Source: Brevifilum sp029548365
Lineage (GTDB): Bacteria; Chloroflexota; Anaerolineae; Anaerolineales; Anaerolineaceae
Direction of reading: 5' to 3'
Length of the DNA stretch: 64,000 nucleotides
NCBI GenBank assembly: GCA_035376985.1
Contig: DAOSSA010000001.1
Coordinates: 1-64,000, forward strand
The notes beneath the pieces were generated by a model that saw nothing but the letters and a program-made list of their open reading frames with translations, was not told the DNA's origin and ran no database searches. The first letter of the stretch is position 1. The number at the start of each line of letters is the position of its first letter. The translations under genes and the position numbers were made by a program. Below are positions 49,800 through 58,848 of the stretch, piece by piece.

Positions 49800-51077
49800 A
49801 TGGCAGAAATTATTCGTAGTGTGAAGGGCACACGGGACTTTTATCCTGAGAACATGGCTGTGCGGCGCTGGATGTTTGATAAAATACGCGCGGTTTCAAC
49901 CCTGTTTGGTTATCAGGAATATGAAGGCCCCTGCCTGGAATTTATTGACTTATATGCAGCAAAGTCAGGTGAAGAGCTGGTCAAAGAGCAGGCTTTTGTT
50001 TTTTCAACCCCTGGCGACGATTTATTGACCTTGCGTCCCGAATTAACGCCAACACTGGCTCGCATGGTGGCTCAACAACAATATGAGTTGACCTTTCCAC
50101 TGCGGTGGTGGTCAATAGGGCCCTTTTGGCGTTATGAGCAACCTCAGCGTGGCCGTACCCGAGAGTTTTATCAATGGAATATCGATTTAATTGGTACAGA
50201 ATCGGTTGCCGCAGATGTAGAGATCGTGGCTGTAGCTGCTATGTTCATGCAAGAAGTTGGTCTGTCTGCGGACCAGGTACGGATCACGGTGAATAATCGT
50301 CGCTTGATGGACCAGGTGTTTTCCAGATTGTCGATCAAAAAGGAGTTGCGCCCTTCTGTATTTCGTCTCGTAGACAAGTTAGAAAAATTATCCAAACAGG
50401 CATGGCGTGACCAGGCAATTGAAACTGGCTTGTCTTGTGATCAGGTGGATGGTCTTTTAAAACAACTTGAAAATGAAACGCTCTGGTGTGATTCGCCGGA
50501 GCTGATTGAATTTTTTGAGTTGATTAACACCTTTGGGGTCAGCGATTACGTTGTTTTTGATCCTAAACTGGTCCGGGGGCTGGATTACTACACGGGGACT
50601 GTGTTTGAAGCCTTCGAAATTGGCGGACAATCCCGGGCAATTCTTGGCGGTGGACGCTATGACAACCTGGTAGCTGATGTGGGTGGTAAACCCCTTCCTG
50701 GTGTGGGTTTTGCAATGGGCGATGTGGTGATTGAACTGGTACTGCACGATGCGGATGTGATCCCTGATGGGCTGGGTGACACCGTCCAAATACTGATCAC
50801 CGTGTTCAATAGCGAGACAGTCCCTGAATCATTGCGCCTGGCAACTGAAATCAGGCAGGCGGGTTACCGGGCGGTGGTCTATCCCGATGCGGATAAGCTA
50901 GGAAGGCAATTCAAATTTGCTGATAAACGCGATATTCCCATAGCGGTGATCCTTGGCCCGGATGAGATCAATGCTGGAATGGTTGCTATAAAAAACCTGA
51001 AAACCCGTGAGCAGGTCACAGTTGCGCGCGAAACCCTATTGGAGCAAATAGAAAAATTCTTGCCAAGCCATCCCTGA
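49800..51077 (+). CDS. hisS: Histidine--tRNA ligase
   Basis: 425 residues, class II synthetase charging tRNA-His. Seen: GTRDFYPENMAVRRWMFDKI at the N-terminus, LRPELTPTLARMV, motif 2 GPFWRYEQPQRGRTREFYQWNID, the histidine-specific LVRGLDYYTGTVFE, motif 3 region AILGGGRYDNLV, and the C-terminal anticodon-binding domain (VQILITVFNSETVPESLRLATEIRQAGYRAVVYPD). GAGG lies 6 bases before the ATG. Its own substrate tRNA-His gene begins 27 bases after the stop. Confidence 0.97.
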   Translation: MAEIIRSVKGTRDFYPENMAVRRWMFDKIRAVSTLFGYQEYEGPCLEFIDLYAAKSGEELVKEQAFVFSTPGDDLLTLRPELTPTLARMVAQQQYELTFPLRWWSIGPFWRYEQPQRGRTREFYQWNIDLIGTESVAADVEIVAVAAMFMQEVGLSADQVRITVNNRRLMDQVFSRLSIKKELRPSVFRLVDKLEKLSKQAWRDQAIETGLSCDQVDGLLKQLENETLWCDSPELIEFFELINTFGVSDYVVFDPKLVRGLDYYTGTVFEAFEIGGQSRAILGGGRYDNLVADVGGKPLPGVGFAMGDVVIELVLHDADVIPDGLGDTVQILITVFNSETVPESLRLATEIRQAGYRAVVYPDADKLGRQFKFADKRDIPIAVILGPDEINAGMVAIKNLKTREQVTVARETLLEQIEKFLPSHP

Positions 51078-51104
51078 TGTGATAAAATATATGGCGTTCC
51101 TATG

Positions 51105-51176
51105 GTGCCTGTAGCTCAATGGTGGAGCGCCTCACTGTGGATGAGGAGGTTGTGGGTTCGACCCCCATCAGGCACC
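51105..51176 (+). tRNA. tRNA-His (anticodon GTG)
   Basis: Full cloverleaf: acceptor GTGCCTG/CAGGCAC, D arm GCTC/GAGC, anticodon stem CCTCA/TGAGG with loop CTGTGGA (anticodon GTG), T arm GTGGG-TTCGACC-CCCAT. The base before the acceptor stem is G and the discriminator is C, giving the G-1:C73 identity pair of tRNA-His. CCA is not fully encoded (the genome reads CCAG after the stem, the first C being C73). Confidence 0.96.
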
Positions 51177-51183
51177 CAGTACG

Positions 51184-51207
51184 AAAAGCCCATTAGCGGG
51201 CTTTTTT
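51184..51207 (+). terminator. Terminator after tRNA-His
   Basis: AAAAGCCC pairs with GGGCTTTT around a 6-base loop and is followed by further T residues, a classic intrinsic terminator closing the hisS-tRNA transcript. Confidence 0.85.
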
Positions 51208-51253
51208 TATTTATAACATCCGATTGAAGAAGACAATGTGCTCATCAAAATAA

Positions 51254-51282
51254 TTGACCCATGGGTGTGTTTGTGGCATAAT
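51254..51282 (+). promoter_or_regulatory. Promoter of the ileS T-box transcript
   Basis: TTGACC (51254-51259), 17-base spacer, CATAAT (51277-51282), just upstream of the T-box leader. Confidence 0.55.
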
Positions 51283-51575
51283 ATAGGGGTTGAAAAAGTG
51301 AAAAACTGGCTTTGATGGAAACGAGTACACGTTCCGCTGGCTGACAGCGATCCCGGGTGGGTGTGAGCCGGGAAGTCATGAACGTTGAAAATCCTTCCGG
51401 AGCTGCAATCTGAACCTCCAGTACGGAAAAGTAAGTGCGCCAGAGTCACTCTCTGTTGTCAAAGTGCGGTTGTCTCAACAATTGATGAAACCGGAAGAGG
51501 TGCTCATATGATTATGGGAACCAGGGTGGTACCGCGAGTACACTGCTCGTCCCTGATTTGGGACGTTTTATTTTT
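51283..51575 (+). promoter_or_regulatory. T-box riboswitch controlling ileS
   Basis: Leader RNA that senses uncharged tRNA-Ile. The T-box core AGGGTGGTACCGCG lies at 51523-51536. Downstream is the terminator CGTCCC-TGATTT-GGGACG with T tail (51548-51575), whose 5-prime arm can instead pair with the T-box sequence to form the antiterminator. Stem I features such as AGCGA and GGTGTGAGCC are near 51346-51368. An ATC codon at 51389-51391 in the GAAAATCCTTCC stretch is the likely isoleucine specifier. Confidence 0.93.
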
Positions 51576-51599
51576 AAAAAAGTAATGTTTGGAGGACCG

Positions 51600-54500
51600 A
51601 TGTTTGAACCTGTTTCATCACGATTGAATGTTAATTTGCTGGAATCTGAAATACTTCGTTTCTGGCAGAAAAAAGGAATTTTTCATTTATCGATGGATGC
51701 CCGCCGGGATGGGCCTGAATATGTCTTTTATGAGGGTCCTCCCACGGCAAACGGCAAACCAGGTGTTCACCATGTGCTGGCACGTGTCTTTAAAGACATG
51801 TTCCCGCGCTATAAGTGCATGCAGGGATATCATATCACTCGACGCGGCGGTTGGGATACTCACGGTCTGCCGGTAGAAATCGAGGTCGAAAAACGCCTGG
51901 GATTTACTAACAAACAAGAGATCGAAGATTACGGGATTGCTAAATTCAACCAGCTCTGCAAAGAGTCGGTGTTCACTTACATCAGAGACTGGGAAAAACT
52001 AACCGATCGCATCGGGTTTTGGGTTGATATGAATGATGCTTATATCACCTATAAAAATGAGTACATTGAATCGGTGTGGTGGTTGCTGAAAAGAATATGG
52101 GATAAGGGCTTGCTTTACCAGGGGTTTAAAGTCGTACCTTACTGTCCGCGTTGTGGAACGCCGCTTTCTGACCACGAGGTGGCACAAGGCTACGAACAGG
52201 TGTCTGACCCTTCGATATTCGTGCGCATGCCGCTGGTTGATGAAGAAAGAACATCTCTTCTGGTGTGGACCACCACGCCATGGACGTTACCGGGCAACGT
52301 GGCGGTCGCTGCTCACCCGGATGTTGACTACGTGAAAGTATCTCTTGGCGAAGGCAGGGAACAGGAATTCTTGATCCTGGCCAAACCCTTGTTGGAGACT
52401 GTTTTGGGTGGCACTGACTACAAAGTAGTCAAGACGTTCAAAGGCAAAACGCTTAAAGGGAAACATTACCAACCGCTTTACACCTTTATGCCTGTTGAAA
52501 AGAATGCCCATTATGTGGTTATGGCTGATTTTGTGACCATTGAAGATGGTACCGGCCTGGTTCATATTGCCCCAGCATTTGGCGCGGATGATATGCAGAT
52601 GTCAATTGAATTTGACCTGCCGATTTTGATGGCTGTCAATGACTCTGGACGGTTCACCAGCGATGTTCGCCCCTGGGCGGGGATGTGGGTCAAAGATGCT
52701 GACGCCTTAATCATCGAAGAACTTCAAAAACGGGGATTGACTTACGCTGTGGGCACCTACACCCATACCTATCCCTTTTGCTGGCGTTGCGACACCCCGT
52801 TGCTGTACTACGCTCGACCAACCTGGTTTATCCGCACCAGCGCATTGAAAGACCGTCTTGTTGCTTTGAATGAGAATGTTAACTGGTACCCGGAATATAT
52901 TAAACACGGTCGGTTTGGGAACTGGTTGAACAATAATGTCGACTGGGCACTGGGACGGGAGCGCTATTGGGGAACACCATTGCCAGTTTGGGAATGTGAT
53001 TCCTGCCATCACCAGGTTTGTGTGGGCTCCACTGAAGAGATGAGTGGCTATGCCGGGCGTGATCTGGGTGACCTGGATCTGCACCGCCCGTATGTCGACC
53101 AGGTGCATTTTGAATGTCCGGAATGTCATGGTCGTATGAGCAGAGTTGTTGAACTGATCGATGTATGGTTTGATTCGGGATCGATGCCTGTGGCTCAATG
53201 GCATTATCCCTTTGAGAACGAAGACAGATTCAAGGAACAATTCCCGGCTGATTTCATTTGCGAGGCTGTTGACCAGACCCGCGGCTGGTTTTATACCTTA
53301 CATGCGATCAGCACACTGGCATTTGACAGCCATTGCTTCAATAATGTGATCTGCTTGGGGTTGGTCATGGACAAGGATGGCGGCAAAATGTCAAAATCGC
53401 GCGGCAATGTGGTTGAACCCTGGGATGTGATCAATAAACACGGCGCTGATGCCTTACGCTGGTATTTGTATACCGCCAGCCCTCCTGGGCAGGAACGCCG
53501 CTTTTCACAGGATCTCGTGGGAGAGGTGGTGCGTACCTTTACGTTAACGCTGTGGAACACGTATTCCTTTTTTGTTACCTATGCCAATCTTGACCAGTGG
53601 TCACCTGACCAGGCGATCTCGCCAAAATGTAGCGATCTTGACCGCTGGCTGCTTTCGTCCTTGCATACGCTTATCAGGGATGTGACTGAAGCTTATGAGC
53701 ATTATAATGTGCTGGGGGCCACGCGACCGATTGAAAAATTCGTCGACCAGCTCTCTAACTGGTATTTGCGGCGCTCACGCCGGCGCTACTGGAAAGCCGA
53801 ATCCGACTCAGATAAAGCGGCAGCTTATGCAACGCTGTATGAGGCGTTAAAAACCCTGGCTTTTCTTATAGCTCCTACCATGCCCTTCCTCGCTGATTCA
53901 CTTTACCGTAACCTGGTCCTCAGCGTTGACCCTGATGCACCTCAATCTGTTCACCTGGCCGACTGGCCGGAATTTGATCCGGAGAAAATTGATGAAAAAT
54001 TGAACCGTGAAATGGCCACGGTGATGAAGTTGACTTCTCTGGGACACGCTGCCCGCAACGCTGATAACATCAAAGTCAGGCAACCGCTTTCTGAAGCAGC
54101 TTTTGTGGTTGGTAACCTGGATGAACAAACGGTGGTGGAAGACTACGCAGACCTGCTTAAAGATGAGCTGAATGTGAAGATTGTCAGTCTTTTGGGTAGT
54201 GCCAGCGAAGCTGTGAGCTTCAGCATTAACCCCTTGCCCAAACAATTGGGTCAGCGATTTAAGGCGCAATATCCCCAGGTACGCAAAGCTTTAATGGATC
54301 TTCCCGCTGACCAGACTGCCCGAAAATTGTTGGATGGCGAGGATTTGACCATCACTTTGAACGACGAATCGGTCAACATCACGGCAGAAGAGGTCGAGGT
54401 TCGCGCAGAGGCGAAATCTGGTTATGCCGTCGCCTCAGAAGGCGCATATCTGGCTGCCCTGGTAACCCATCTAACACAGGACCTGGTTCACGAAGGTCTT

Positions 54501-54746
54501 GTACGGGAGTTTGTTCGACGGGTACAATCACTTCGGAAAGACGCAGATTTTGATATCGCTGACCGGATACACCTGTATTACACGGCCACGAAGGTCTTGG
54601 ACACCGCAATCCAGGCATTTGGCGAATACATCAAGGAGGAAACGCTCTCTGTTGAGCTGATCGTTGGCGAGATCCCGGAGGACCTGCCCTTACTTCAGGA
54701 CGAATTTGATGGTGAATCGGTCCGAATTTCGATTAAAAAAGCCTGA
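51600..54746 (+). CDS. ileS: Isoleucine--tRNA ligase
   Basis: 1048 residues from the ATG at 51600, preceded by GGAGG; the frame is open further upstream only across the T-box terminator. Class I synthetase: HIGH-type motif in GPPTANGKPGVHHVLARVFKDM, then editing (CP1) domain with LLVWTTTPWTLPGNVAVA and DGTGLVHIAPAFGADD. The KMSKS motif is DKDGGKMSKSRGNV. The length and the presence of the C-terminal region without a final zinc cluster fit the eukaryotic/type-2 IleS branch, which is usually mupirocin-tolerant (family knowledge, not tested). Controlled by the T-box upstream. Followed by lspA after 18 bases. Confidence 0.96.
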   Translation: MFEPVSSRLNVNLLESEILRFWQKKGIFHLSMDARRDGPEYVFYEGPPTANGKPGVHHVLARVFKDMFPRYKCMQGYHITRRGGWDTHGLPVEIEVEKRLGFTNKQEIEDYGIAKFNQLCKESVFTYIRDWEKLTDRIGFWVDMNDAYITYKNEYIESVWWLLKRIWDKGLLYQGFKVVPYCPRCGTPLSDHEVAQGYEQVSDPSIFVRMPLVDEERTSLLVWTTTPWTLPGNVAVAAHPDVDYVKVSLGEGREQEFLILAKPLLETVLGGTDYKVVKTFKGKTLKGKHYQPLYTFMPVEKNAHYVVMADFVTIEDGTGLVHIAPAFGADDMQMSIEFDLPILMAVNDSGRFTSDVRPWAGMWVKDADALIIEELQKRGLTYAVGTYTHTYPFCWRCDTPLLYYARPTWFIRTSALKDRLVALNENVNWYPEYIKHGRFGNWLNNNVDWALGRERYWGTPLPVWECDSCHHQVCVGSTEEMSGYAGRDLGDLDLHRPYVDQVHFECPECHGRMSRVVELIDVWFDSGSMPVAQWHYPFENEDRFKEQFPADFICEAVDQTRGWFYTLHAISTLAFDSHCFNNVICLGLVMDKDGGKMSKSRGNVVEPWDVINKHGADALRWYLYTASPPGQERRFSQDLVGEVVRTFTLTLWNTYSFFVTYANLDQWSPDQAISPKCSDLDRWLLSSLHTLIRDVTEAYEHYNVLGATRPIEKFVDQLSNWYLRRSRRRYWKAESDSDKAAAYATLYEALKTLAFLIAPTMPFLADSLYRNLVLSVDPDAPQSVHLADWPEFDPEKIDEKLNREMATVMKLTSLGHAARNADNIKVRQPLSEAAFVVGNLDEQTVVEDYADLLKDELNVKIVSLLGSASEAVSFSINPLPKQLGQRFKAQYPQVRKALMDLPADQTARKLLDGEDLTITLNDESVNITAEEVEVRAEAKSGYAVASEGAYLAALVTHLTQDLVHEGLVREFVRRVQSLRKDADFDIADRIHLYYTATKVLDTAIQAFGEYIKEETLSVELIVGEIPEDLPLLQDEFDGESVRISIKKA

Positions 54747-54764
54747 CACCATCAGGAGAAAATA

Positions 54765-55295
54765 TTGAAAAAAATCATCAAATCACACGGGTTACTGGCT
54801 GGCATTGCCATCCTGATAATTTCACTGGATCAGATTTCAAAAGCAATCGTGAGATCAAACCTTAATTTTGGCGAAAGCTGGTCTCCATTTAAAGGCTTTT
54901 TTGAATTATTTATTCGGGTCGTACACTGGGAAAATTATGGTGCAGCTTTTGGTTTGTTTCAGGGTGGTGGAGTCGTGTTTGGGCTGCTGGCGGCAGTTGT
55001 TTCTCTGGTCATTATCATCTTCTATTCACGGATCCCCCATGAACATGTGCTTATGCGAGTTGCCCTGGCCATGCAGATGGGTGGCGCGATTGGGAATTTG
55101 ATCGACCGGATCAGGGTTGGCCCGGTCACAGATTTTATCGCCGTTGGCACGTTTCCCGTATTTAATATCGCCGATGCCAGCATTACAGTTGGAGTCGCCT
55201 TGCTGCTGTTTGCACTTTGGTACGAAGAGCGTAAAGAGAAAGCAAGACTTCAAGCCTCAGAAACTACTCAACAGGATCATTCAGAGACTGCGTAA
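54765..55295 (+). CDS. lspA: Lipoprotein signal peptidase
   Basis: 176 residues. Inner-membrane aspartyl protease that removes lipoprotein signal peptides. Four spans; family motifs HWENYGAAFGLFQG, GGAIGNLIDRIRVGPVTDFI and FPVFNIADASITVG carry the two catalytic aspartates (VTDFI and NIADA). The C-terminus is a charged tail. The start is TTG at 54765 with AGGAG 6 bases upstream. In line with two predicted lipoproteins in this window. Confidence 0.95.
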   Translation: MKKIIKSHGLLAGIAILIISLDQISKAIVRSNLNFGESWSPFKGFFELFIRVVHWENYGAAFGLFQGGGVVFGLLAAVVSLVIIIFYSRIPHEHVLMRVALAMQMGGAIGNLIDRIRVGPVTDFIAVGTFPVFNIADASITVGVALLLFALWYEERKEKARLQASETTQQDHSETA

Positions 55296-55306
55296 GACGA
55301 CTCATC

Positions 55307-56242
55307 ATGAAATCAACACGTTATCAATTCGAAGTCAAATCTGATGATATGGTACGGATTGACAAATTTCTTTCCGAATGTCTGCCAGAAATTTCACGGG
55401 CTCAGATAAAACGGTTAATCGAAGCCGGGTTTGTTACCCTGGATGGCGTGACAGTTGAAAAGGCGGGGTTGAAGGCAAAACCTGGTGACCAATTGGAAAT
55501 CCTGGTGATGCTTGAACAGGACACCGGTTTAGTGCCAGAGCGAATCACCCTGGATATTATCTTTGAAAATGGCCAGATCATTGTGGTCAACAAACCGTCA
55601 GGCATGGTGGTTCATCCCGGTGCGGGAAATCATACGGGCACGTTGGTCAATGCTTTGCTGACACATTTTCCGCCGATCAGGGATGTCGGCTCGGTCGATC
55701 GACCCGGGGTCGTGCATCGCCTGGATAAGGAGACCTCGGGTGTGATGGTGTTTGCCAAAACGGAAAAAGCTTACCGCTGGCTGGTAAATCAGTTTAAATC
55801 CCAGGAGGTTTATAAATCTTACCTGGCCCTGGTCGACGGTCACCCGCCAACGCCTACCGGGCGCATTGAAGCACCGATTACTCGTGATAGCCGCACACGC
55901 ACGCGTATGGCTGTAGGGGTGCAAAGCCAGGGGAAACCTGCTGTCAGTGAATATTACCTATTGCAGAAATTTAATCGCCATACGCTTTTGGAGGTTCATC
56001 CCATTACCGGACGCACACACCAGATTCGAGTTCATCTCAGTTATCTGGGCGTACCCGTTGTGGGTGATTCGCTTTATGGACAGCGAAGACCGAGCATTTC
56101 ATTGGGACGGATTTTCTTACACGCTAAAATGCTGAAGCTGAGATTGCCTGGAGAGCGTAATCTGCGGAGTTTTGAAGCTCCAGTGCCGGATGCACTGCAA
56201 TCTGTATTATTAGAATTACAGAAACAAGAGGAGCAGCTGTGA
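55307..56242 (+). CDS. rluD: Pseudouridine synthase, RluD/RluA family
   Basis: 311 residues. N-terminal S4 RNA-binding domain (RIDKFLSECLPEISRAQIKRLIEAGFVTLDG) and catalytic domain with RPGVVHRLDKETSGVMVFAKT, where the Asp in HRLD is the nucleophile. GRTHQIRVHLSYLGVPVVGDSLYG is the second signature. Most likely modifies 23S rRNA (RluD type). Starts 11 bases after lspA, as in many bacteria where lspA and rluD are adjacent. The stop overlaps the aldolase start (TGATG). Confidence 0.93.
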   Translation: MKSTRYQFEVKSDDMVRIDKFLSECLPEISRAQIKRLIEAGFVTLDGVTVEKAGLKAKPGDQLEILVMLEQDTGLVPERITLDIIFENGQIIVVNKPSGMVVHPGAGNHTGTLVNALLTHFPPIRDVGSVDRPGVVHRLDKETSGVMVFAKTEKAYRWLVNQFKSQEVYKSYLALVDGHPPTPTGRIEAPITRDSRTRTRMAVGVQSQGKPAVSEYYLLQKFNRHTLLEVHPITGRTHQIRVHLSYLGVPVVGDSLYGQRRPSISLGRIFLHAKMLKLRLPGERNLRSFEAPVPDALQSVLLELQKQEEQL

Positions 56243-57282
56243 TGGATTGGATCGACCTGCGTTCAGACACACTAACCTTACCGACCGAGAAAATGCGAGC
56301 GGCTATGGCTGCTGCTGAATTGGGCGATGATGTTTATGGAGAAGATCCGACCATCAACCGTTTGCAGGAATTGGCCGCAGCGCGAATGGGGAAGGAAGCC
56401 GCTTTATTCGTCGCCTCAGGTACGATGGGAAACCTGGCTGCGGTGCTTGCTCACTGTGGGCGCGGCGATGAGGTCATCATGGGCAATAATGCCCACACAT
56501 ACATCTATGAAGCCGGTGGAATCTCTGCACTGGGTGGAGTTCACCCATTTACCATCCCCAACCAGCCTGACGGCACATTGCTGAAACATGACATTAAACA
56601 CGCTATTCGTGAAGACAATCCGCATTTCCCGATATCAAAATTATTGATCCTTGAAAATACTCACAATCGCTGCGGGGGCGTGTCTTTGTCACGAGCATAC
56701 ATGCTGGAAGCTGCACAAATTGCCCGGGAGGGTGGCCTGGCAATCCACCTGGATGGCGCCAGGATCTTCAACGCAGCAGTCGACCATCATGTTCCAGTTG
56801 TAGACCTTGTCGATATGGTTGATTCGGTAACATTCTGCCTCAGTAAGGGACTGTGTGCCCCCGTTGGGTCGGTGCTTTGCAGCAGCCAGGAATTTATAGA
56901 AAAAGCCCATCGAGTCCGAAAGCAACTCGGAGGCGGGATGCGGCAGGCTGGCGTTCTGGCAGCAGCTGGCATTGTCGCATTGGAGGAAATGGTCGATCGA
57001 CTGGGTGAGGATCATCAGCGTGCGGAAGCCCTGGCAGCAGGATTGCGTGAAGTGCCTGGCTTGTTGTTGGACAAACGTTCACCGAATACCAATATGGTCT
57101 ACGTAGAAATAGAGGGAAACCAGGGGGTGACAGCCCAGGAATGTGCCGCAAAGCTTAAAGAAAAAGGCATTCTGGTGGGTATCACGGGCTCACGGCATTT
57201 CCGCATGGTGTGCCATTACTGGATCAGGGATGAACACATCCCTGCAGTGTTAAATGCCTTCAAAAACGCGTTATCCAAATAA
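56242..57282 (+). CDS. ltaE: Low-specificity L-threonine aldolase family enzyme
   Basis: 346 residues from the ATG at 56242 (AGAGGAG at 8 bases), overlapping the rluD stop. PLP fold-type I: WIDLRSDTLTLPTEKMRAAMAAAELGDDVYGEDPTINRLQE is diagnostic. FVASGTMGNLAAVLAH is the phosphate loop, LAIHLDGARIFNAAV carries the Asp, and FCLSKGLCAPVGSVLC holds the Schiff-base Lys. Cleaves threonine or allo-threonine to glycine and acetaldehyde. Intact and of normal length. Confidence 0.94.
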   Translation: MDWIDLRSDTLTLPTEKMRAAMAAAELGDDVYGEDPTINRLQELAAARMGKEAALFVASGTMGNLAAVLAHCGRGDEVIMGNNAHTYIYEAGGISALGGVHPFTIPNQPDGTLLKHDIKHAIREDNPHFPISKLLILENTHNRCGGVSLSRAYMLEAAQIAREGGLAIHLDGARIFNAAVDHHVPVVDLVDMVDSVTFCLSKGLCAPVGSVLCSSQEFIEKAHRVRKQLGGGMRQAGVLAAAGIVALEEMVDRLGEDHQRAEALAAGLREVPGLLLDKRSPNTNMVYVEIEGNQGVTAQECAAKLKEKGILVGITGSRHFRMVCHYWIRDEHIPAVLNAFKNALSK

Positions 57283-57357
57283 GAAGCTCCAGTGATTTGT
57301 ACAAAATAATAGCGTATTCGCAAATATAAAAATATTACTATGAAGCACAAACAATAA

Positions 57358-57386
57358 TTGATTTTTGGTTTGTAATTTGTTATAAT
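57358..57386 (+). promoter_or_regulatory. Promoter of the beta-propeller lipoprotein gene
   Basis: TTGATT (57358-57363), 17-base spacer, perfect TATAAT (57381-57386), 30 bases before the ATG at 57416. Confidence 0.65.
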
Positions 57387-57415
57387 TTAATATGAAATTT
57401 ACAAAAGGAGAACAT

Positions 57416-58645
57416 ATGAGAAAAAACCCTTCAATTATTATTATGGTCATGTCGATCGTCTGTGTTGTGACAATCGCTTGTGGACTGCCTGGGTCAACTC
57501 AAAAACAACCTGCCATTGAGCCTCCGCTTTCCACGGATACTCAGGAGCCTCTTCTTGATGCTGCTTCACCTACTGAAGTTGTTTTCGAGACGCCCATACC
57601 AACCTTCAGCGTCACTGATGATGAGGAAGAACCTGCTTTGAGTTCACCGAACTCAGGGCAAATTTCGTATCTGTATGACGGAAAACTGTGGGTCTATTGG
57701 GTTGACGATGGAGAAATGTTCCAGGTAACTGCGTTTGACGCTGGAGATGGGATTGGTACGAGCTACCCCCGTGCCCAATTTTCACCTGATGGACGTTACC
57801 TGGCATTTAATTTTGGGAGTGGGTCCTGGGTCCAGGAATTTGACACCGACGACACCCTCGACATCAGTCCTTATGGCATATTCTTCGCCTGGACAGGAAC
57901 AGGTACGGAATTCATTGCGTTCCGGGGAGATATGGAATGCCCGGCAATTGAGAACCTGGAAGACCAGGAATTGCTCAATTTTGATATTATCAGGCTCGAT
58001 GTGCAAAATCCGAGCAGTTCAAGATTGATTACCAATGTCGCTGGCGGTCTGCGCTTTGTTGGCGCGATCTCTCTTAATGGCGAATGGGGAAGTATCAACA
58101 GTTGCGGCTGTTATTCAGAATGCGGGCCGGGCAGCCTGTGGCATCTGCCAACCTCCAGCAACATTTCACCCCCTGGTGGAGTTGAGGCTAGCAATTTCGA
58201 TTTCTCCTCAGATAGTCAACAAATGGTCTTTTGGCGCCAACAGATGTACGGGTATGTTGAAGCTCCATTGTATCGTGCCGATATGGACTACAGCGAACTC
58301 ACGGTATTGTTTGATTCAGAAAATGCAGCGCCTGTAAATGCACTCTGGTCCCCGGATGACACATGGATTGCCTTTACAAGTGTGTCTTTTGATGATGAAT
58401 TTTCCGAGATAGACCGTTGCGTGTGGCTGGTTAAACCAGATGGAACCCAAGAAACCGGGGTGGAATGCGGATTTGCCGAACTGCTCACCTGGTCACCAGA
58501 TGGAACCCAACTTCTGTACAGCAAAACTCATGGTGGCCTGGAGCAATTATTCATTTATGACATCCTGGCAGAGTCAAAGACGCTCATTGCCATCCAGGTG
58601 GACCCGTATACTCAAGGATATATAGATTGGGGCAGGCTCCCATAA
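57416..58645 (+). CDS. Lipoprotein with TolB/WD40-like beta-propeller repeats
   Basis: 409 residues from the ATG at 57416, which has AAAGGAG 5 bases upstream. Signal peptide with lipobox-like TIAC at about residues 18-21, followed by a Pro/Thr/Glu-rich linker to about residue 70. The mature part has repeated propeller blades with the SPDG-x-x-(L/I)-x-(F/Y) motif: FSPDGRYLAFNF, WSPDDTWIAFTS, WSPDGTQLLYSK. Probably an extracytoplasmic scaffold or binding protein. No enzymatic motif. Internal region with CGCYSECGPGSLW may form disulfides. Function unknown. Confidence 0.85.
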   Translation: MRKNPSIIIMVMSIVCVVTIACGLPGSTQKQPAIEPPLSTDTQEPLLDAASPTEVVFETPIPTFSVTDDEEEPALSSPNSGQISYLYDGKLWVYWVDDGEMFQVTAFDAGDGIGTSYPRAQFSPDGRYLAFNFGSGSWVQEFDTDDTLDISPYGIFFAWTGTGTEFIAFRGDMECPAIENLEDQELLNFDIIRLDVQNPSSSRLITNVAGGLRFVGAISLNGEWGSINSCGCYSECGPGSLWHLPTSSNISPPGGVEASNFDFSSDSQQMVFWRQQMYGYVEAPLYRADMDYSELTVLFDSENAAPVNALWSPDDTWIAFTSVSFDDEFSEIDRCVWLVKPDGTQETGVECGFAELLTWSPDGTQLLYSKTHGGLEQLFIYDILAESKTLIAIQVDPYTQGYIDWGRLP

Positions 58646-58791
58646 AATTATTGAACGTTGGCGGATTGTTTTTTCCTTGTTCTTGTTTTGGTTTCTGCAG
58701 GTGTTGGTAACATTTCTGCCACCTGGCTCAAGAAAAACCACAACATGTTTTTAAATAGTCTTGCTAATAGCGATTTACTTCGCAAAATGAT

Positions 58792-58819
58792 AAAAAACAC
58801 AACGAAGGTTGTGTTTTTT
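58792..58819. terminator. Bidirectional terminator between lipoprotein and polyferredoxin genes
   Basis: Perfect 12-bp stem AAAAAACACAAC/GTTGTGTTTTTT with tetraloop GAAG, between two convergent genes. Confidence 0.9.
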
Positions 58820-58848
58820 CTGCTGCTGACCGGTTGATTCCGGCTGAT

